Shown: positions 24,819 through 35,096, counted from the first letter of the stretch. The stretch: 64,000 nt of DNA from CAYOEV01 sp964403075 (GCA_964403075.1 CAYOEV010000010.1:1-64000), one strand, 5' to 3'. The notes: generated by a model from the letters alone, not told the origin. Numbers and translations are program-made.

Positions 24819-26444
24819 TCAAAATCGGTAAATCCCTCCGATTTTAAACGATGTTCCCCTATTGGGATAATTCAGGTACCGTTCATATTCCTGACCAAAC
24901 AGATTGTCTAATTCCAAGAAAAGACCGAAATTCTCTGACCAGTGGTAGGTCGCTGAAACTTGAATATCCAATATCGCATCCAGATTCAATACGGCCTCAG
25001 TAATGGGTTCAGGTGCTTTAATGCCACGTAAGTTCAGCAACTGCAAATCAGTACTAATTTTTTCTCCGTATTGTTGGTTCCATTGCATACCGAATCTTAG
25101 TGCCGGCAAATACCAGGCTTCAATCTCATTATCCGTTGCGTATTCATTAAAGCGGATATCCGCCCGAATAGACGTACCGGGAAGTGGTTCCCAATTAAGT
25201 TCACCAAAAATACTAAAGCTCGCAGTGGCCCCAGGATCAATCCGGTAAATGAAAACAGCCGTATCGCTGGCACTCGGCTTGTAAAAACCTTGATTTTCAC
25301 GGCTGGCCAACTGAATACCTGCATTCAAAAATAATTTCGGCGTGATAAGACCACGAATTCCCGCTGTCAACTGTGATTGCACCACCTCATGGAGAAGTGC
25401 GAGGCTGTCTCCCAAAAAACCATTTGCCGCAGACACATCATCGAACGTAAGCGGATCGAAATAGCCAGATACATTGCCATAAACGTTCCATCCTTCCAGT
25501 CCCGACCAATTCACAGCAACATGGGGATAAAAATATCCATTGGAAGAAACCGTATCACTGGTGCTGGCGATATTCAAGCCGGCATCAATGGCCCAGACCC
25601 CCGTTCGGATATTAAACCTGGGAGTGAACATGAAGTAATTTCTAATTTGTGACTGCCCGCCAGAGGTAAAATCCAGTATACCAACTTGTATTTCCGATGT
25701 CACCGAATAGGTACTGTCAATATCAAATGCACCTTCTATTTTCGTAATGAAGTGGTTCTCTTTATTTATCATTTCCCCTTCTTGCCTTTGTTCACTGTAG
25801 TGGTAGCGTGGCTCAAAAATCAAATTCCAGTCGTCGTTTTTTACCCGCTGCACCTGAGCATTAAACTGGTACCGGTTCAGGTCAGCCCGTGGTACATTGC
25901 TAAGATCATTCGTTCCATAAAAATTGTAAAAATCATTCTGTACGCGGATTCCCGGAGTCACTGCCCATGCATCTGTCTGGTAAGTGCCAAAAAAATCCAA
26001 TAACGTTTTACCGGAGGCGCTTGCATCACCAGCTACCGCACCCTTGCCAAAGCTTTCGTGATAAGCCCACGCTCCCCAGTTGAAATTGGCCGACCGATCC
26101 CCCGCGTAGGCGGTCAACAAAGGTGCGTTGAAATTACCGAATCCGGCTTTAATGTAGTTGTCATACTGTCGATAGCCTTGCGGTCTGAAAAGGGTTTTTG
26201 GCCTTAGCTGCGGCTCCTCTACCGGTATTTCATAAGTACTGATACGGTTTCCAAAGGATATTTCTCCCGTATCCCGGGCCATGGACAAATTGCCGATAGC
26301 CAACATTATTTTATTGGCTTTGGGCAATACCAGTATTTTTTCTTTTTCAATGACCATTTCTCTGGATTCAATCTCCCCTTGGGTATCCTGAGCAGAAAGG
26401 GTCAAATTCAGAGTAGTGGCGAAACATATTAAGAAGTACCTCAT
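24819..26444 (-). CDS. Outer-membrane beta-barrel protein (plugless TonB-receptor-like)
   Basis: A 541-residue exported protein. Signal peptide ends LTLSAQ. After about 90 residues of linker (STYEIPVEEPQLRPKTLFRP) the rest is alternating beta-strands that end in aromatic GGIYRF, the mark of an outer-membrane barrel. The last strands (GLFLELDNLFGQEYERYLNY) match the C-terminal end of TonB-dependent receptors, but there is no clear plug and length is too short for a 22-stranded receptor with plug. It overlaps the TPR gene stop by four bases, so both proteins are made from one transcript. Confidence 0.85.
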   Translation of the reverse strand: MRYFLICFATTLNLTLSAQDTQGEIESREMVIEKEKILVLPKANKIMLAIGNLSMARDTGEISFGNRISTYEIPVEEPQLRPKTLFRPQGYRQYDNYIKAGFGNFNAPLLTAYAGDRSANFNWGAWAYHESFGKGAVAGDASASGKTLLDFFGTYQTDAWAVTPGIRVQNDFYNFYGTNDLSNVPRADLNRYQFNAQVQRVKNDDWNLIFEPRYHYSEQRQEGEMINKENHFITKIEGAFDIDSTYSVTSEIQVGILDFTSGGQSQIRNYFMFTPRFNIRTGVWAIDAGLNIASTSDTVSSNGYFYPHVAVNWSGLEGWNVYGNVSGYFDPLTFDDVSAANGFLGDSLALLHEVVQSQLTAGIRGLITPKLFLNAGIQLASRENQGFYKPSASDTAVFIYRIDPGATASFSIFGELNWEPLPGTSIRADIRFNEYATDNEIEAWYLPALRFGMQWNQQYGEKISTDLQLLNLRGIKAPEPITEAVLNLDAILDIQVSATYHWSENFGLFLELDNLFGQEYERYLNYPNRGTSFKIGGIYRF

Positions 26445-29410
26445 TGGTTGGCCCCTTGGTTTAATAATTCGTTTTCTACTGATCGAAGTGATTCCAATTT
26501 TCGTCTGGCCTCAGCCTTTATGGCTGGATCGTCAAAATGATCGATTAAGGAATTAAGCGTAGCTTTTGCTTGAAGGATTTCATCCAATGCAATGTAGTTG
26601 TCGGCAATTAGTAAGAATGAACGTCCGACCCACTTCATGTAGGTGCCGTACTGTTTGTTTAGGTCAAACAATCGATCAAGAGAGGTATCGTACCTACTTT
26701 TTTCGTAATCTATCAACGCCATTTGATAGTTGGCCTCAGCTCCGTATTCATTACTGGCAGTGGAGGCCTGCTCAAAAGCATTATATGCTTCCTGCACTTG
26801 CTCCAATGCGAGGTGACATCTGCCCTGTACCAGGTAGGTTTTTAAATCCCCGTTAACCGGATACCAATCGGATGAGCGTATTTGATTGGCGTAATCAATG
26901 GCCGCTGCGTAGTCTGCCTGCAGGTAATAGGTCTGCATCAAACCTTCCCTGGCCTGGTATTGCTCCTTTTGATTACTTGCCACGCGTAGAAGCTGATCAT
27001 AGTTATCAAGGGCATCCGCATATCGCGACAGCTCTGCTAGTAAATCGCCACGTTTTACCAGGGCTCGGGTGAGATAGGCACTGGACGGGTTGTCGATGAC
27101 CAACTGAAGGTATTTCAATGCCTCATCCAGTCTGTTCATCTTTTGATTGGCATCACCGAGCAGGTAATGAATCCAGTCCTTAAAACTATTTGAAGGATAC
27201 TTGTTGAGCAGGTCTTCCATTTGGGTGATGGCCAAGGAATAGTTGCCATTGTAGTAGGTGTTTTTGGCTTGATTAAAAGCAATATTCACCACGTCGTTAT
27301 CGTCGGGATTTTGCGTTTCGTAGGCTTCGAGATATTTGGAAAAATCGACCGAAATCCCTCTATCCTGCAGGTCCTGTAAGCCCAATAAAGCGTCTTTAGC
27401 TTCGGTTGAAGACAGGTAATTGTCCAATACAAAAAGATAATCATCTTTGGCTTTTTGGTATTGACCCAGATTGAAATAACCCAATGCCCGTTTTACACGA
27501 CCTGTAGGGTGGAGCGCTCCCTCGGGATAATCGCCAAGGTAGGTGGTGAGTTCTTTTACCCCCTGCTCAATTTGACCCGCTTCGAAGTAGGCTTGTGCCG
27601 ACTGTATCATCGCATTGTTTCGGTAAGGTGATGAAGACATGGCAATCACCTCGCGGTAAGCACCTACGGCGTCAGCTGTTCGGCCATTGATCTGGTGAAT
27701 GGCGCCCATTTGAAAATACACAAAATCCTTCTGTGTAGTTTTGAAGAGAACTTCCCGATAGGCAGACATGGCTTCGGTGTAAGATTTCTGAGTGTAGGCA
27801 CAGTCGGCTTCCCGTAATTGTGCATCCACATAGAAAGGATGGTTATTGGGGGCTTTGCGCAGAAAGCGATCAAAATAATCTTTGGCCGATAGATAATCGC
27901 GTTGGTTGTATGCCACATAACCCAAGCCATAATCAAATACCGGGTCCGCAGGATCTATTTTAATCCCCCTCATGTAACTTTCATAGGCCTTATTGTATTG
28001 CTCAAGCGTAAAATGGCATTCTCCCTTCCAATACCATCCTTCGGCCTCAGTCGTCGCAACTTCGGGGTAGGCAAGACTTTTCTCCAAGTAGGTAAGGGCT
28101 TCCTGGTATTTGTCTTCGCTGATCATTTGCTTGGCCCTTAATAGTGCAACCTCCTGGTAATTGGCGCGAATTCTGGTGCTGGAGGTGAGGTTATTTTCAA
28201 AATGGCTGAGCACCCGTTCATAGTTAGAGGTATTGAACAAAGCAATAGAAAGCAGTTCATTCACCTCTGCGAGGTTATTGGCGTTTGGATAATCGACCAA
28301 ATACTTCTCCAAATCAGCTATTGCTTCATCGTATCGCTGCAGGTAAATGCGCACTTTAGCAGCGTTAATTCGAGCTTCTGACCTAAGTGTACTATCCGCC
28401 TGAGACTGTGCCGCAGATTCATAAGCGTTCAATGCAAAAGGATAGTTTTCCTGGTCTGCGTAAGCCTCTCCCAGCTTAAAGGCGCTGGATTGACCCACCT
28501 TTCCAGTATCTAAGGCAGCGACTTTCAACTGATCAATCGCAGTCAGAGTATCGCCGAGCTCATAAGCAGTGTGGCCGATCATAAAACGCACGGCCGACGT
28601 TGCGTTCTTCTGAATGGCAAGTGCTTCATTAAAATAACGACTAGCCGCAGCATAGTTTTGCTTTGAATAGTGGGCCTGTGCAATGCCCATGAGCAGTTCC
28701 CTATCCTCATTGGAAGAATCCCCTTGGATAAGTGGTGGATTTTGTGTGATTACCGCGTCGTAATCCTCCGTCTCCAGATAAATTTTTGACAGGTAAATCG
28801 CTGAAGGCACCTCCCATTCACTAGTCTGTGCGGACAATAAAAGCAGCTTTCTGGCTTCCTCAATATTTTCATTCCAGGACAGACTGGCCAGGTAATAGGC
28901 ACTCGCTACCCTATGAATGCCATTTCTTTCATATGCTTCGCGAAAAGCCGAGCGCGCCTCCGCGCGCAGTCCCAACTGCAATGCCGCAAAACCTCTTTCA
29001 AACAACACTTGTTCCTGATAGGGATGGTCCAGCGACACAATATCGAGTCCGTCATATGCTTCATGCGCGCTGACCCAATCTTCCCGGATAAAATAATAAT
29101 GTCCCAATTGGCTCGCGGCCTTATCTACCAGGGGGTGAAGCGGGTACTTATTTTTGAATGATTGATAAAATCTAGCCCCTGAGTTAAACCCACCGCGCAA
29201 GGCACTTACACATCTGTAGTAAAGTGCTTTGGGTGTTTCCTTCACATTCAGGTACTCATCCAGTAGGTGTTTGGCTACGGGGTAATTGCCCGCCTCATAA
29301 TTTTCAATTGCCAATTCCAATTGGAACTCAGGCGCATCCCGTGAGACCAGGTGCTGAGCCTTTGATACCAGCACAGCTGAAAGGAAAAGAAAGGAAACAA
29401 TGAATTTCAT
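26441..29410 (-). CDS. Large periplasmic TPR-repeat protein
   Basis: A 989-residue protein. Start chosen at 29410, giving MKFIVSFLFLSAVLVSKAQ as signal peptide; an earlier ATG would put nine extra residues ahead. The mature protein is tetratricopeptide repeats from end to end, at least twenty units of the pattern WYWKGECHFTLEQYNKAYES, and many occur in the Tol-Pal/YbgF-type form (repeats with GDANQKMNRLDEALKYLQ). This favours a protein-interaction scaffold in the periplasm. It is followed, with a four-base overlap, by the barrel protein, and the SPOR-ExbB-ExbD-TonB genes are close by. Confidence 0.9.
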   Translation of the reverse strand: MKFIVSFLFLSAVLVSKAQHLVSRDAPEFQLELAIENYEAGNYPVAKHLLDEYLNVKETPKALYYRCVSALRGGFNSGARFYQSFKNKYPLHPLVDKAASQLGHYYFIREDWVSAHEAYDGLDIVSLDHPYQEQVLFERGFAALQLGLRAEARSAFREAYERNGIHRVASAYYLASLSWNENIEEARKLLLLSAQTSEWEVPSAIYLSKIYLETEDYDAVITQNPPLIQGDSSNEDRELLMGIAQAHYSKQNYAAASRYFNEALAIQKNATSAVRFMIGHTAYELGDTLTAIDQLKVAALDTGKVGQSSAFKLGEAYADQENYPFALNAYESAAQSQADSTLRSEARINAAKVRIYLQRYDEAIADLEKYLVDYPNANNLAEVNELLSIALFNTSNYERVLSHFENNLTSSTRIRANYQEVALLRAKQMISEDKYQEALTYLEKSLAYPEVATTEAEGWYWKGECHFTLEQYNKAYESYMRGIKIDPADPVFDYGLGYVAYNQRDYLSAKDYFDRFLRKAPNNHPFYVDAQLREADCAYTQKSYTEAMSAYREVLFKTTQKDFVYFQMGAIHQINGRTADAVGAYREVIAMSSSPYRNNAMIQSAQAYFEAGQIEQGVKELTTYLGDYPEGALHPTGRVKRALGYFNLGQYQKAKDDYLFVLDNYLSSTEAKDALLGLQDLQDRGISVDFSKYLEAYETQNPDDNDVVNIAFNQAKNTYYNGNYSLAITQMEDLLNKYPSNSFKDWIHYLLGDANQKMNRLDEALKYLQLVIDNPSSAYLTRALVKRGDLLAELSRYADALDNYDQLLRVASNQKEQYQAREGLMQTYYLQADYAAAIDYANQIRSSDWYPVNGDLKTYLVQGRCHLALEQVQEAYNAFEQASTASNEYGAEANYQMALIDYEKSRYDTSLDRLFDLNKQYGTYMKWVGRSFLLIADNYIALDEILQAKATLNSLIDHFDDPAIKAEARRKLESLRSVENELLNQGANQ

Positions 29411-29447
29411 ACAGCTATTAGAACGAACCAATGCCAAAGATGGTACA

Positions 29448-30470
29448 TCAGGAGAGCAATTGATAAATCAGCGTGTTTAAAACGTCTAATTCTTTTTTAT
29501 TGACTGCGCCAATACCCTTTGCCTGCAAATCTGCCTGGTAAATGTGATCCAGATTTCGAAGCACCATCACCTGATTGAAGCGCTGCGCGGCTGCGAGGTA
29601 TTCGTCAACGAAATAAGGATTGGTTCCAATGATTCTGGCGAGTTGCGCCTTGTCTCTGGTACCCGCGGTGTGCAACTGTAAAAGCTTGGTAAAGTAACTG
29701 TACAAACTAAATAACGTCAGAATCAACGGATTGGCGGAGGGATTTTGAGCAAAATATTGTACGATCTGAAAAGCTTTAGCCCCGTCACCCTGCCCGATGG
29801 CTTTTTGCAATTCAAATGTATTGAAGGCCTTACTGATCCCCACATACTTATCAATCAGCAGCTCATCAATGGCTTGTCCTTCGTTTATATTGGGTTTCAG
29901 CTTATCAAATTCATTGGCAATCCGTTTCAGGTCATTACCAATATTTTCTGCGAGCATCTGTACGGCCTGAGGCGTGATTTTAACCTCGATGGCCTGAGCG
30001 TAAGCAGCAATCCAACCAATGATTTGGTTGTCATATAATCGCTTGCTGTTCATGAAGACCGCCGACTTGGTGAGGGACTTGGCCAACACGGTGCGCTTGT
30101 CAAATCGTTTGTATTTGTAGCCAAAAGCCAACACGGTGCATGGCATGGGTTGTGACAGGTAATCCATGAGCAATTTTTGATCCTGCTCGCGGTTCCACCC
30201 CTTCATCTCTTGTGCTTCCCGGATCAGCACCAGTTGACGCTCACCCATCATGGGATACTTTCTGGCTGTAGAGATTACTTCTTCCATAGAGGTGTCCTTG
30301 CCGTACAGTATAAATTGATTAAAACTCTTCTGGCCTGATTCAATAACCCGTGCCATCAGGTGGTCAAGTATATGGTCGATAAAAAACGGCTCATCCCCCT
30401 GTAAAAAATAGACTCCTTCAAAACTAGACTGCGTCACATTTTTAAGCAGTTCTGAATACGATATTTCCAT
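29448..30470 (-). CDS. holA: DNA polymerase III subunit delta
   Basis: Clamp-loader subunit that opens the sliding clamp during replication. The 340-residue protein has the delta-family N-terminal domain with [16 protein letters not shown], then [12 protein letters not shown] and [17 protein letters not shown]. The C-terminal collar domain reads [19 protein letters not shown] and [16 protein letters not shown]. Start at 30470 agrees with the conserved N-terminal EISYSELL helix. Divergent from tyrS. It leads the TPR gene by 37 bases, so envelope genes may be read from its transcript. Confidence 0.94.
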   Translation of the reverse strand: MEISYSELLKNVTQSSFEGVYFLQGDEPFFIDHILDHLMARVIESGQKSFNQFILYGKDTSMEEVISTARKYPMMGERQLVLIREAQEMKGWNREQDQKLLMDYLSQPMPCTVLAFGYKYKRFDKRTVLAKSLTKSAVFMNSKRLYDNQIIGWIAAYAQAIEVKITPQAVQMLAENIGNDLKRIANEFDKLKPNINEGQAIDELLIDKYVGISKAFNTFELQKAIGQGDGAKAFQIVQYFAQNPSANPLILTLFSLYSYFTKLLQLHTAGTRDKAQLARIIGTNPYFVDEYLAAAQRFNQVMVLRNLDHIYQADLQAKGIGAVNKKELDVLNTLIYQLLS

Positions 30471-30539
30471 CTACCTTCAATTTAAGGGCACAAAAATTAA
30501 AAACATGTGGCAATCTCTCGCTACCATTCCAGTGCTTTC

Positions 30540-30547
30540 TACTTTTG
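30540..30547 (+). promoter_or_regulatory. Candidate -7 element upstream of tyrS
   Basis: TACTTTTG fits TAnnTTTG, 18 bases before the tyrS start at 30566. No good -33 box is visible. Confidence 0.4.
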
Positions 30548-30565
30548 CAAGCTAAGATTTACTTG

Positions 30566-31846
30566 ATGAAGAATTTTATTGAAGAAATGACCTGGCGTGG
30601 ACTTGTTCACGATGTGATGCCCGGAACGGAAGAAATACTGAAAAAAGGTGTAACCACTGCATACATTGGATTTGACCCAACGGCCGATTCATTGCACATT
30701 GGAAATCTCGTACAGATAATGATTCTCAAACACTACCAACTTTGTGGTCACAAACCCATTGCATTGGTAGGTGGTGCCACCGGCATGGTGGGAGACCCTT
30801 CCGGCAAGTCGCAGGAACGCAACCTGCTGGATGAACCTACCCTGCGTCACAACGAGGCGAGCATACGCAAACAACTAGAAAAATTTTTGGATTTTAAGGC
30901 AGTAAATGCAGCAGAGGTCGTCAATAACCACGACTGGTTTAAAGATTTTAAATTATTGGATTTCTTGCGAGACGTCGGTAAACATATTTCCATTAATTAT
31001 ATGCTGGCCAAAGATTCTGTTCAGAAGCGCTTAGAATCTGGATTGTCATTCACAGAATTTAGCTATCAACTTATACAAGGCTATGATTTTTATTGGCTTT
31101 GGAAGCACAAGGCGGTCCAATTACAACTCGGTGGTTCCGATCAATGGGGCAATATTGTGGCGGGTACCGAACTCATTCGACGAATGGAACAGGGCGAGGC
31201 CTATGCCATGACTTCACCACTGCTCACCAAAGTGGATGGCTCAAAATTTGGGAAAAGCGAAGATGGCAACGTCTGGCTGGACGCAGAAAAAACCTCACCC
31301 TACAAATTTTACCAGTATTGGCTCAACATTTCAGATGAGGATGTGAAACGTTTTGTAAAGATTTTTAGCCTGGAGGATCGGCAAACCATTGAGGCTAAAA
31401 TCCATGCCCATGACGCGGCCCCACACTTGCGCTTGCTACAAAAATCACTGGCCGAAGAAATTACCAAAAGGGTGCATTCGGCAGAAGATCTAAAAATGGC
31501 ACAAGAAGCTTCCGACATCCTATTCGGCCAATCAACCACCGAAAGACTTTCAGCAATTAATGAAAAATTACTGTTACAGATATTTGAGGGTGTGCCCCAA
31601 ATTACCATCGATAGGGAAACATGGAAGACTGCAAACAGTGCCGTTGATTTGTTGAGTGATCAGACACATGGAGAGATTTTTGCGTCCAAAAGTGAAGCTC
31701 GTCGGATGATCAAGGCAGGAGGAGTCAGCTTGAATAAGCAGAAAATTCAAGCCGAAACCATTCCAGCTCTGGCATTGCTACAGGGAAAGTACCTATTGGC
31801 TCAGCGTGGTAAACGTCACTACTACCTCATCAAAGTAGAAGGTTAA
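30566..31846 (+). CDS. tyrS: Tyrosyl-tRNA synthetase
   Basis: Class I aminoacyl-tRNA synthetase that charges tRNA-Tyr. The start at 30566 gives [16 protein letters not shown], as expected of family N-termini; an upstream in-frame start would add seven residues. Signatures are HIGN (44-47), [16 protein letters not shown], the Tyr/Gln binding stretch [14 protein letters not shown], and the KMSKS-equivalent KFGKS near residue 230 within [20 protein letters not shown]-terminal S4 domain ([19 protein letters not shown]) contacts tRNA. The 426 residues are the usual length. A partner synthetase gene, thrS, also occurs in the window. Confidence 0.97.
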   Translation: MKNFIEEMTWRGLVHDVMPGTEEILKKGVTTAYIGFDPTADSLHIGNLVQIMILKHYQLCGHKPIALVGGATGMVGDPSGKSQERNLLDEPTLRHNEASIRKQLEKFLDFKAVNAAEVVNNHDWFKDFKLLDFLRDVGKHISINYMLAKDSVQKRLESGLSFTEFSYQLIQGYDFYWLWKHKAVQLQLGGSDQWGNIVAGTELIRRMEQGEAYAMTSPLLTKVDGSKFGKSEDGNVWLDAEKTSPYKFYQYWLNISDEDVKRFVKIFSLEDRQTIEAKIHAHDAAPHLRLLQKSLAEEITKRVHSAEDLKMAQEASDILFGQSTTERLSAINEKLLLQIFEGVPQITIDRETWKTANSAVDLLSDQTHGEIFASKSEARRMIKAGGVSLNKQKIQAETIPALALLQGKYLLAQRGKRHYYLIKVEG

Positions 31847-31858
31847 GCCGTTTTCTAC

Positions 31859-31866
31859 TACTTTTG
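31859..31866 (+). promoter_or_regulatory. Candidate -7 element upstream of the DUF2061 gene
   Basis: TACTTTTG, fitting TAnnTTTG, ends ten bases before the ATG at 31876, so the message would be nearly leaderless. No -33 partner seen. Confidence 0.4.
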
Positions 31867-31875
31867 CCGCCGTTC

Positions 31876-32313
31876 ATGGATAGTCGCCTCCGACATATAA
31901 GCAAAACCATTACCTGGCGCATTGTGGCGTCAGGAACCACTTTCGGTCTTACCTACTTTTTTTTTCGAGATGATCCATCTGCCATTGAAAAGGCAAGCGG
32001 AATGGCTTTGGTGGAGGCAGGACTTAAAATGATTCTATATTATTACCATGAGCGGGTTTGGTTCAAGATTAAAACCACACTCCGTAGCCATCGCAGACAC
32101 CTGATGAAGAGTGTCACTTGGCGACTGATTGCATCGCTAACGACTTTTCTTTTGGCGATCTTTTTTTTTAGAGACGATCCATTAGCTACCCAAAAAGCTA
32201 CTGGAGTAGCTGTAGTGGAAATTTTTATCAAAATGCTGGTTTACTACCTGCATGAACGCGCCTGGTACCGTATCAATTTCGGTCTTGATAAATATAAAAA
32301 TAAGGACAGTTAG
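31876..32313 (+). CDS. Tandem DUF2061 membrane protein
   Basis: A 145-residue membrane protein that consists of two copies of the DUF2061 domain, each about 60 residues. Both carry the family signature: THWR-like TITWRIVAS / SVTWRLIAS, then FFFRDDP, then YYYHERVW / YYLHERAW. By eye 35 of 60 positions are identical between copies. Function of DUF2061 is not established. Start at ATG 31876 preferred to a TTG at 31864. The LytTR gene starts three bases after the stop, so the two are probably co-expressed. Confidence 0.9.
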   Translation: MDSRLRHISKTITWRIVASGTTFGLTYFFFRDDPSAIEKASGMALVEAGLKMILYYYHERVWFKIKTTLRSHRRHLMKSVTWRLIASLTTFLLAIFFFRDDPLATQKATGVAVVEIFIKMLVYYLHERAWYRINFGLDKYKNKDS

Positions 32314-32316
32314 TGC

Positions 32317-33180
32317 ATGATTCGATGGATCAAGGAACAGTGGTTATCTCCTTTTCCGGATACCTGTGATTTAAAGCACCATGCCAAAACTATGGCCGTT
32401 ATTGGTCTTTTCATTACCGCTTTTCTACTGGTATTTGAGCCGTTTGGTTTTTCCGGCATTCAATCAGCATGGCTTAAATGGCGAATGGCAGCAGAGTTTG
32501 GTCTGGTTACCTTTGTGGTTGGCCTTTTCTGGGAGTGGTTTGAAATTCGGGTGTTAAAAGCAGAACGGGAAAGTGCCCGATGGACCTTCGGAAGATGGAT
32601 CCAGAGTATCACCGTCCTGATCGTCCTTATAAGCCTTGGGAACCTCACGCTCAATCAACTTTACAATCCGAATGCACCGATCACCCTCGAGCGGTTGATC
32701 TACACATTGGCAAATACCCTGAGTTTGGGGCTTTTCCCTACAATTGCCTCAGGCTATGTGGCAAAGATGCGTGCCATGCGTCGCAATGAAACCTTGGCAA
32801 CATCTCTGGGAAAATTGCCTGTGCTTCGCGCTACTCACCTCATTACCATCCCTTCTGATACCGATGAAAACTATTTGCAAATGGCTGCCAATCGCATTCT
32901 TTTCGTTAACGCCATGGAAAACTACGTAGCTGTTCACTACACAGATGGTAGTCAGGTACGAAAAGAATTGGTTAGAAATACCCTTCGACGCCTGGACTCA
33001 GTATTGTCCATCCCCTTTTTCAGGTGTCACCGTTCTTTTCTGGTAAACCTGGAGCAGGTGGAGCGGGTAGAAGGTAATGCACAAGGCCTTCGGCTCAGCT
33101 TAAAAACCGGAACTGACATAATTCCAGTCTCTAGAAAATATTTGGAGGACTTTCGAAACTATTTTCAGAAAACAACGTGA
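32317..33180 (+). CDS. Membrane-anchored LytTR-family DNA-binding regulator
   Basis: A 287-residue protein. Four hydrophobic helices at about residues 27-45, 60-78, 93-112 and 125-145 form an N-terminal membrane sensor. The C-terminal LytTR domain (about 180-285) has LFVNAMENYVAVHYTDGS, LVRNTLRRLDSVL, FFRCHRSFLVNLEQVERVE and PVSRKYLEDF, the DNA-binding features. There is no receiver domain and no histidine kinase nearby, so the membrane domain may be the sensor. Ligand unknown. Overlap with the DUF2061 gene is close (three bases apart), suggesting a functional pair. Confidence 0.92.
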   Translation: MIRWIKEQWLSPFPDTCDLKHHAKTMAVIGLFITAFLLVFEPFGFSGIQSAWLKWRMAAEFGLVTFVVGLFWEWFEIRVLKAERESARWTFGRWIQSITVLIVLISLGNLTLNQLYNPNAPITLERLIYTLANTLSLGLFPTIASGYVAKMRAMRRNETLATSLGKLPVLRATHLITIPSDTDENYLQMAANRILFVNAMENYVAVHYTDGSQVRKELVRNTLRRLDSVLSIPFFRCHRSFLVNLEQVERVEGNAQGLRLSLKTGTDIIPVSRKYLEDFRNYFQKTT

Positions 33181-33291
33181 GGACTTGCCATTCATCACTT
33201 TCTCCTTGACAGTTATCCCAATCCTCAGGATCGAGCCATATTTCGTTTGAAAAGTTACGTGTTTCGTTGGCTCAGATAAATTTCAACAACT

Positions 33292-34017
33292 ATGGAAGCC
33301 AGCATGAAAACAATGCTTTTTTTACACGTGATTGCAGGATTTACGAGCCTGGTACTGTTTTGGATACCCATATTCACGAGGAAGGGTGGAAAGCTACACC
33401 GAAAGGTAGGTAAGGCGTATGTGCTAAGTATGTGGGTCGTTGTGATAAGCGCCGGTCTGCTATGTATATACAACAGCAGCGTAGGTCGTGTAAACAGCGC
33501 CATATTTTTAGGGTATCTTTCAATTCTTTCAGGCAATCCGCTGTGGCACGGGATGGCTGTACTCAAGAATAAAAAAAGGCTATCGACAAATTTTCTAAGG
33601 ACTCATTTGATGTTCAATTGGGTCCTTTTTATTGGGGCAATGGCGCTCATCACCTATGGATCTATTCTGGCAGCCAATGGATCTATTCATGTGTTGATGT
33701 TCATTTTTGGAGCTTTAGGACTTACCACAGGCTTTGATATCCACAGTGCGTACAAGGGTGGCACGCAACTGTCATGGTTTCAGGCCCATTACAAAGGGTT
33801 AATTACATCGGGTATTGCGGCGTATACAGCCTTTTTTGCTTTTGGTGGCCGTCAACTACTGGCTAATCTACTTACAGGTTATTGGATGGTGATACCGTGG
33901 GTACTGCCTACAGTACTTGGTGTCACAGCCATGCGTCTTTTTGACCGATACTATCAAAAAAGAGTGGAAGCTACCTCGGTTCAAGTTGGAGCACCTGTTC
34001 CAAGAAACGGAAAGTAG
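33292..34017 (+). CDS. DUF2306-like multispan membrane protein
   Basis: A 241-residue protein with about seven membrane helices. The first helix and loop, LHVIAGFTSLVLFWIPIFTRKGG then LHRKVGKAYVLSMW, are typical of DUF2306 proteins, whose function is unknown. A second start at ATG 33304 is possible. It shares its last 47 bases with the convergent alpha/beta hydrolase gene. The C-terminus VQVGAPVPRNGK is not part of the conserved domain. Confidence 0.75.
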   Translation: MEASMKTMLFLHVIAGFTSLVLFWIPIFTRKGGKLHRKVGKAYVLSMWVVVISAGLLCIYNSSVGRVNSAIFLGYLSILSGNPLWHGMAVLKNKKRLSTNFLRTHLMFNWVLFIGAMALITYGSILAANGSIHVLMFIFGALGLTTGFDIHSAYKGGTQLSWFQAHYKGLITSGIAAYTAFFAFGGRQLLANLLTGYWMVIPWVLPTVLGVTAMRLFDRYYQKRVEATSVQVGAPVPRNGK

Positions 34018-34978
34018 CTTCACGCACCTCCAGAACAGATTCAGACTGCAACGGGGAAATGATCACGTGCGCCTGGGCCTCTGGGAAAGCTTGCACACGT
34101 TTTTGCGATTTTGGGGTGCCCGTCATTCCGGCAAAAGCCTTCATGGCCTCCACCGAAACTGTCTGGTCTTGCGCCGAATCGTCCTTGTAATAGTACCCTA
34201 GAAAATAAGGCTGATTTACCTGCTCATAAATAGCCTCTTTCATGGTCTGATCCAGAAGTGATTGCAAAGCAATCAACCCTTCCACCGGGTAGGTTTGGTA
34301 CCAATACTGATCAATCTTTTCCTGTACACGCTTGGGTCTGTCTTCTGGAGGAGAAGTGCGGTAATCACCTAAGATGGCACGAACAATTTGTTCACCCCAG
34401 GGTCCAGTCATCATGCGTGCGGTAGGATCAAATATCGCTATATTGGGAGAGTAAAGCACATTGGCGGCAATTTCTGGATAATGCGCACTCAGGTATATAG
34501 ATAGGGTGCCTCCTGTAGAACAACTCATTAGTACCACCCGCTCACCTAGTAATTTACCCACCTGAAGCGCCTCTTTCGCCGACGTTAGCAATTCCTTGGG
34601 TGTCAAATCTCTGAAAGCCTCCGGATCTTTCAAACCGTGTCTCGCCAGCCTGGGTGCATAAAAATTCATTCCATAACGATCTGCCACCTCCATATGTACC
34701 GGATTGCCCTCCATTGGGCTAGCCGAAAAGCCGTGCAGGTAAACCAGCGCATAAGGGGTTTGTCGAACGGAATCGGCCCAGCGCAATATGGATTCATTTC
34801 CAGGCTTTATCTCCGGATTGTTATTTTGCGTTTTTACAAATTCAGCCACACTTTCCAGATCAACACCTATTGGCGTTAACTCAGGTGACACCGCTTCGAA
34901 ATCTGGTCTTGGACCTAAAAAGAAAAGTCCCCCAAGTAGAAGGCATACGCCAAAAATGATTTTAAGTGCTTTTTTCAC
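33971..34978 (-). CDS. Exported or membrane-anchored alpha/beta hydrolase
   Basis: A 335-residue hydrolase. N-terminal helix KIIFGVCLLLGGLFFLG acts as a signal anchor, so the enzyme is probably periplasmic or membrane bound. Catalytic features are LVYLHGFSASPMEGNP (oxyanion), the nucleophile Ser in VLMSCSTGGTLS (SxSTGG), the acid residue after SVEAMKAF is not securely assigned, and a final His in EAQAHVIISPLQS. Substrate unknown. The 3' end overlaps the DUF2306-like gene by 47 bases. Confidence 0.82.
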   Translation of the reverse strand: MKKALKIIFGVCLLLGGLFFLGPRPDFEAVSPELTPIGVDLESVAEFVKTQNNNPEIKPGNESILRWADSVRQTPYALVYLHGFSASPMEGNPVHMEVADRYGMNFYAPRLARHGLKDPEAFRDLTPKELLTSAKEALQVGKLLGERVVLMSCSTGGTLSIYLSAHYPEIAANVLYSPNIAIFDPTARMMTGPWGEQIVRAILGDYRTSPPEDRPKRVQEKIDQYWYQTYPVEGLIALQSLLDQTMKEAIYEQVNQPYFLGYYYKDDSAQDQTVSVEAMKAFAGMTGTPKSQKRVQAFPEAQAHVIISPLQSESVLEVREATFRFLEQVLQLEPR

Positions 34979-35096
34979 AGATTTGGTCGGTCAGATGAGT
35001 AGGCAAAACTAATGCATCCAAGCGTATCATGTGTGGCCAAATATTATTCGGTTAATATTCTTATCAACTTATAATTCAGACGATTACAGTAAATAT

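Noticed and set aside
31876..32313. The two DUF2061 copies as an assembly duplication
   Set aside because: Copies differ at 25 of 60 residues and in nucleotide sequence, so they are true domains.
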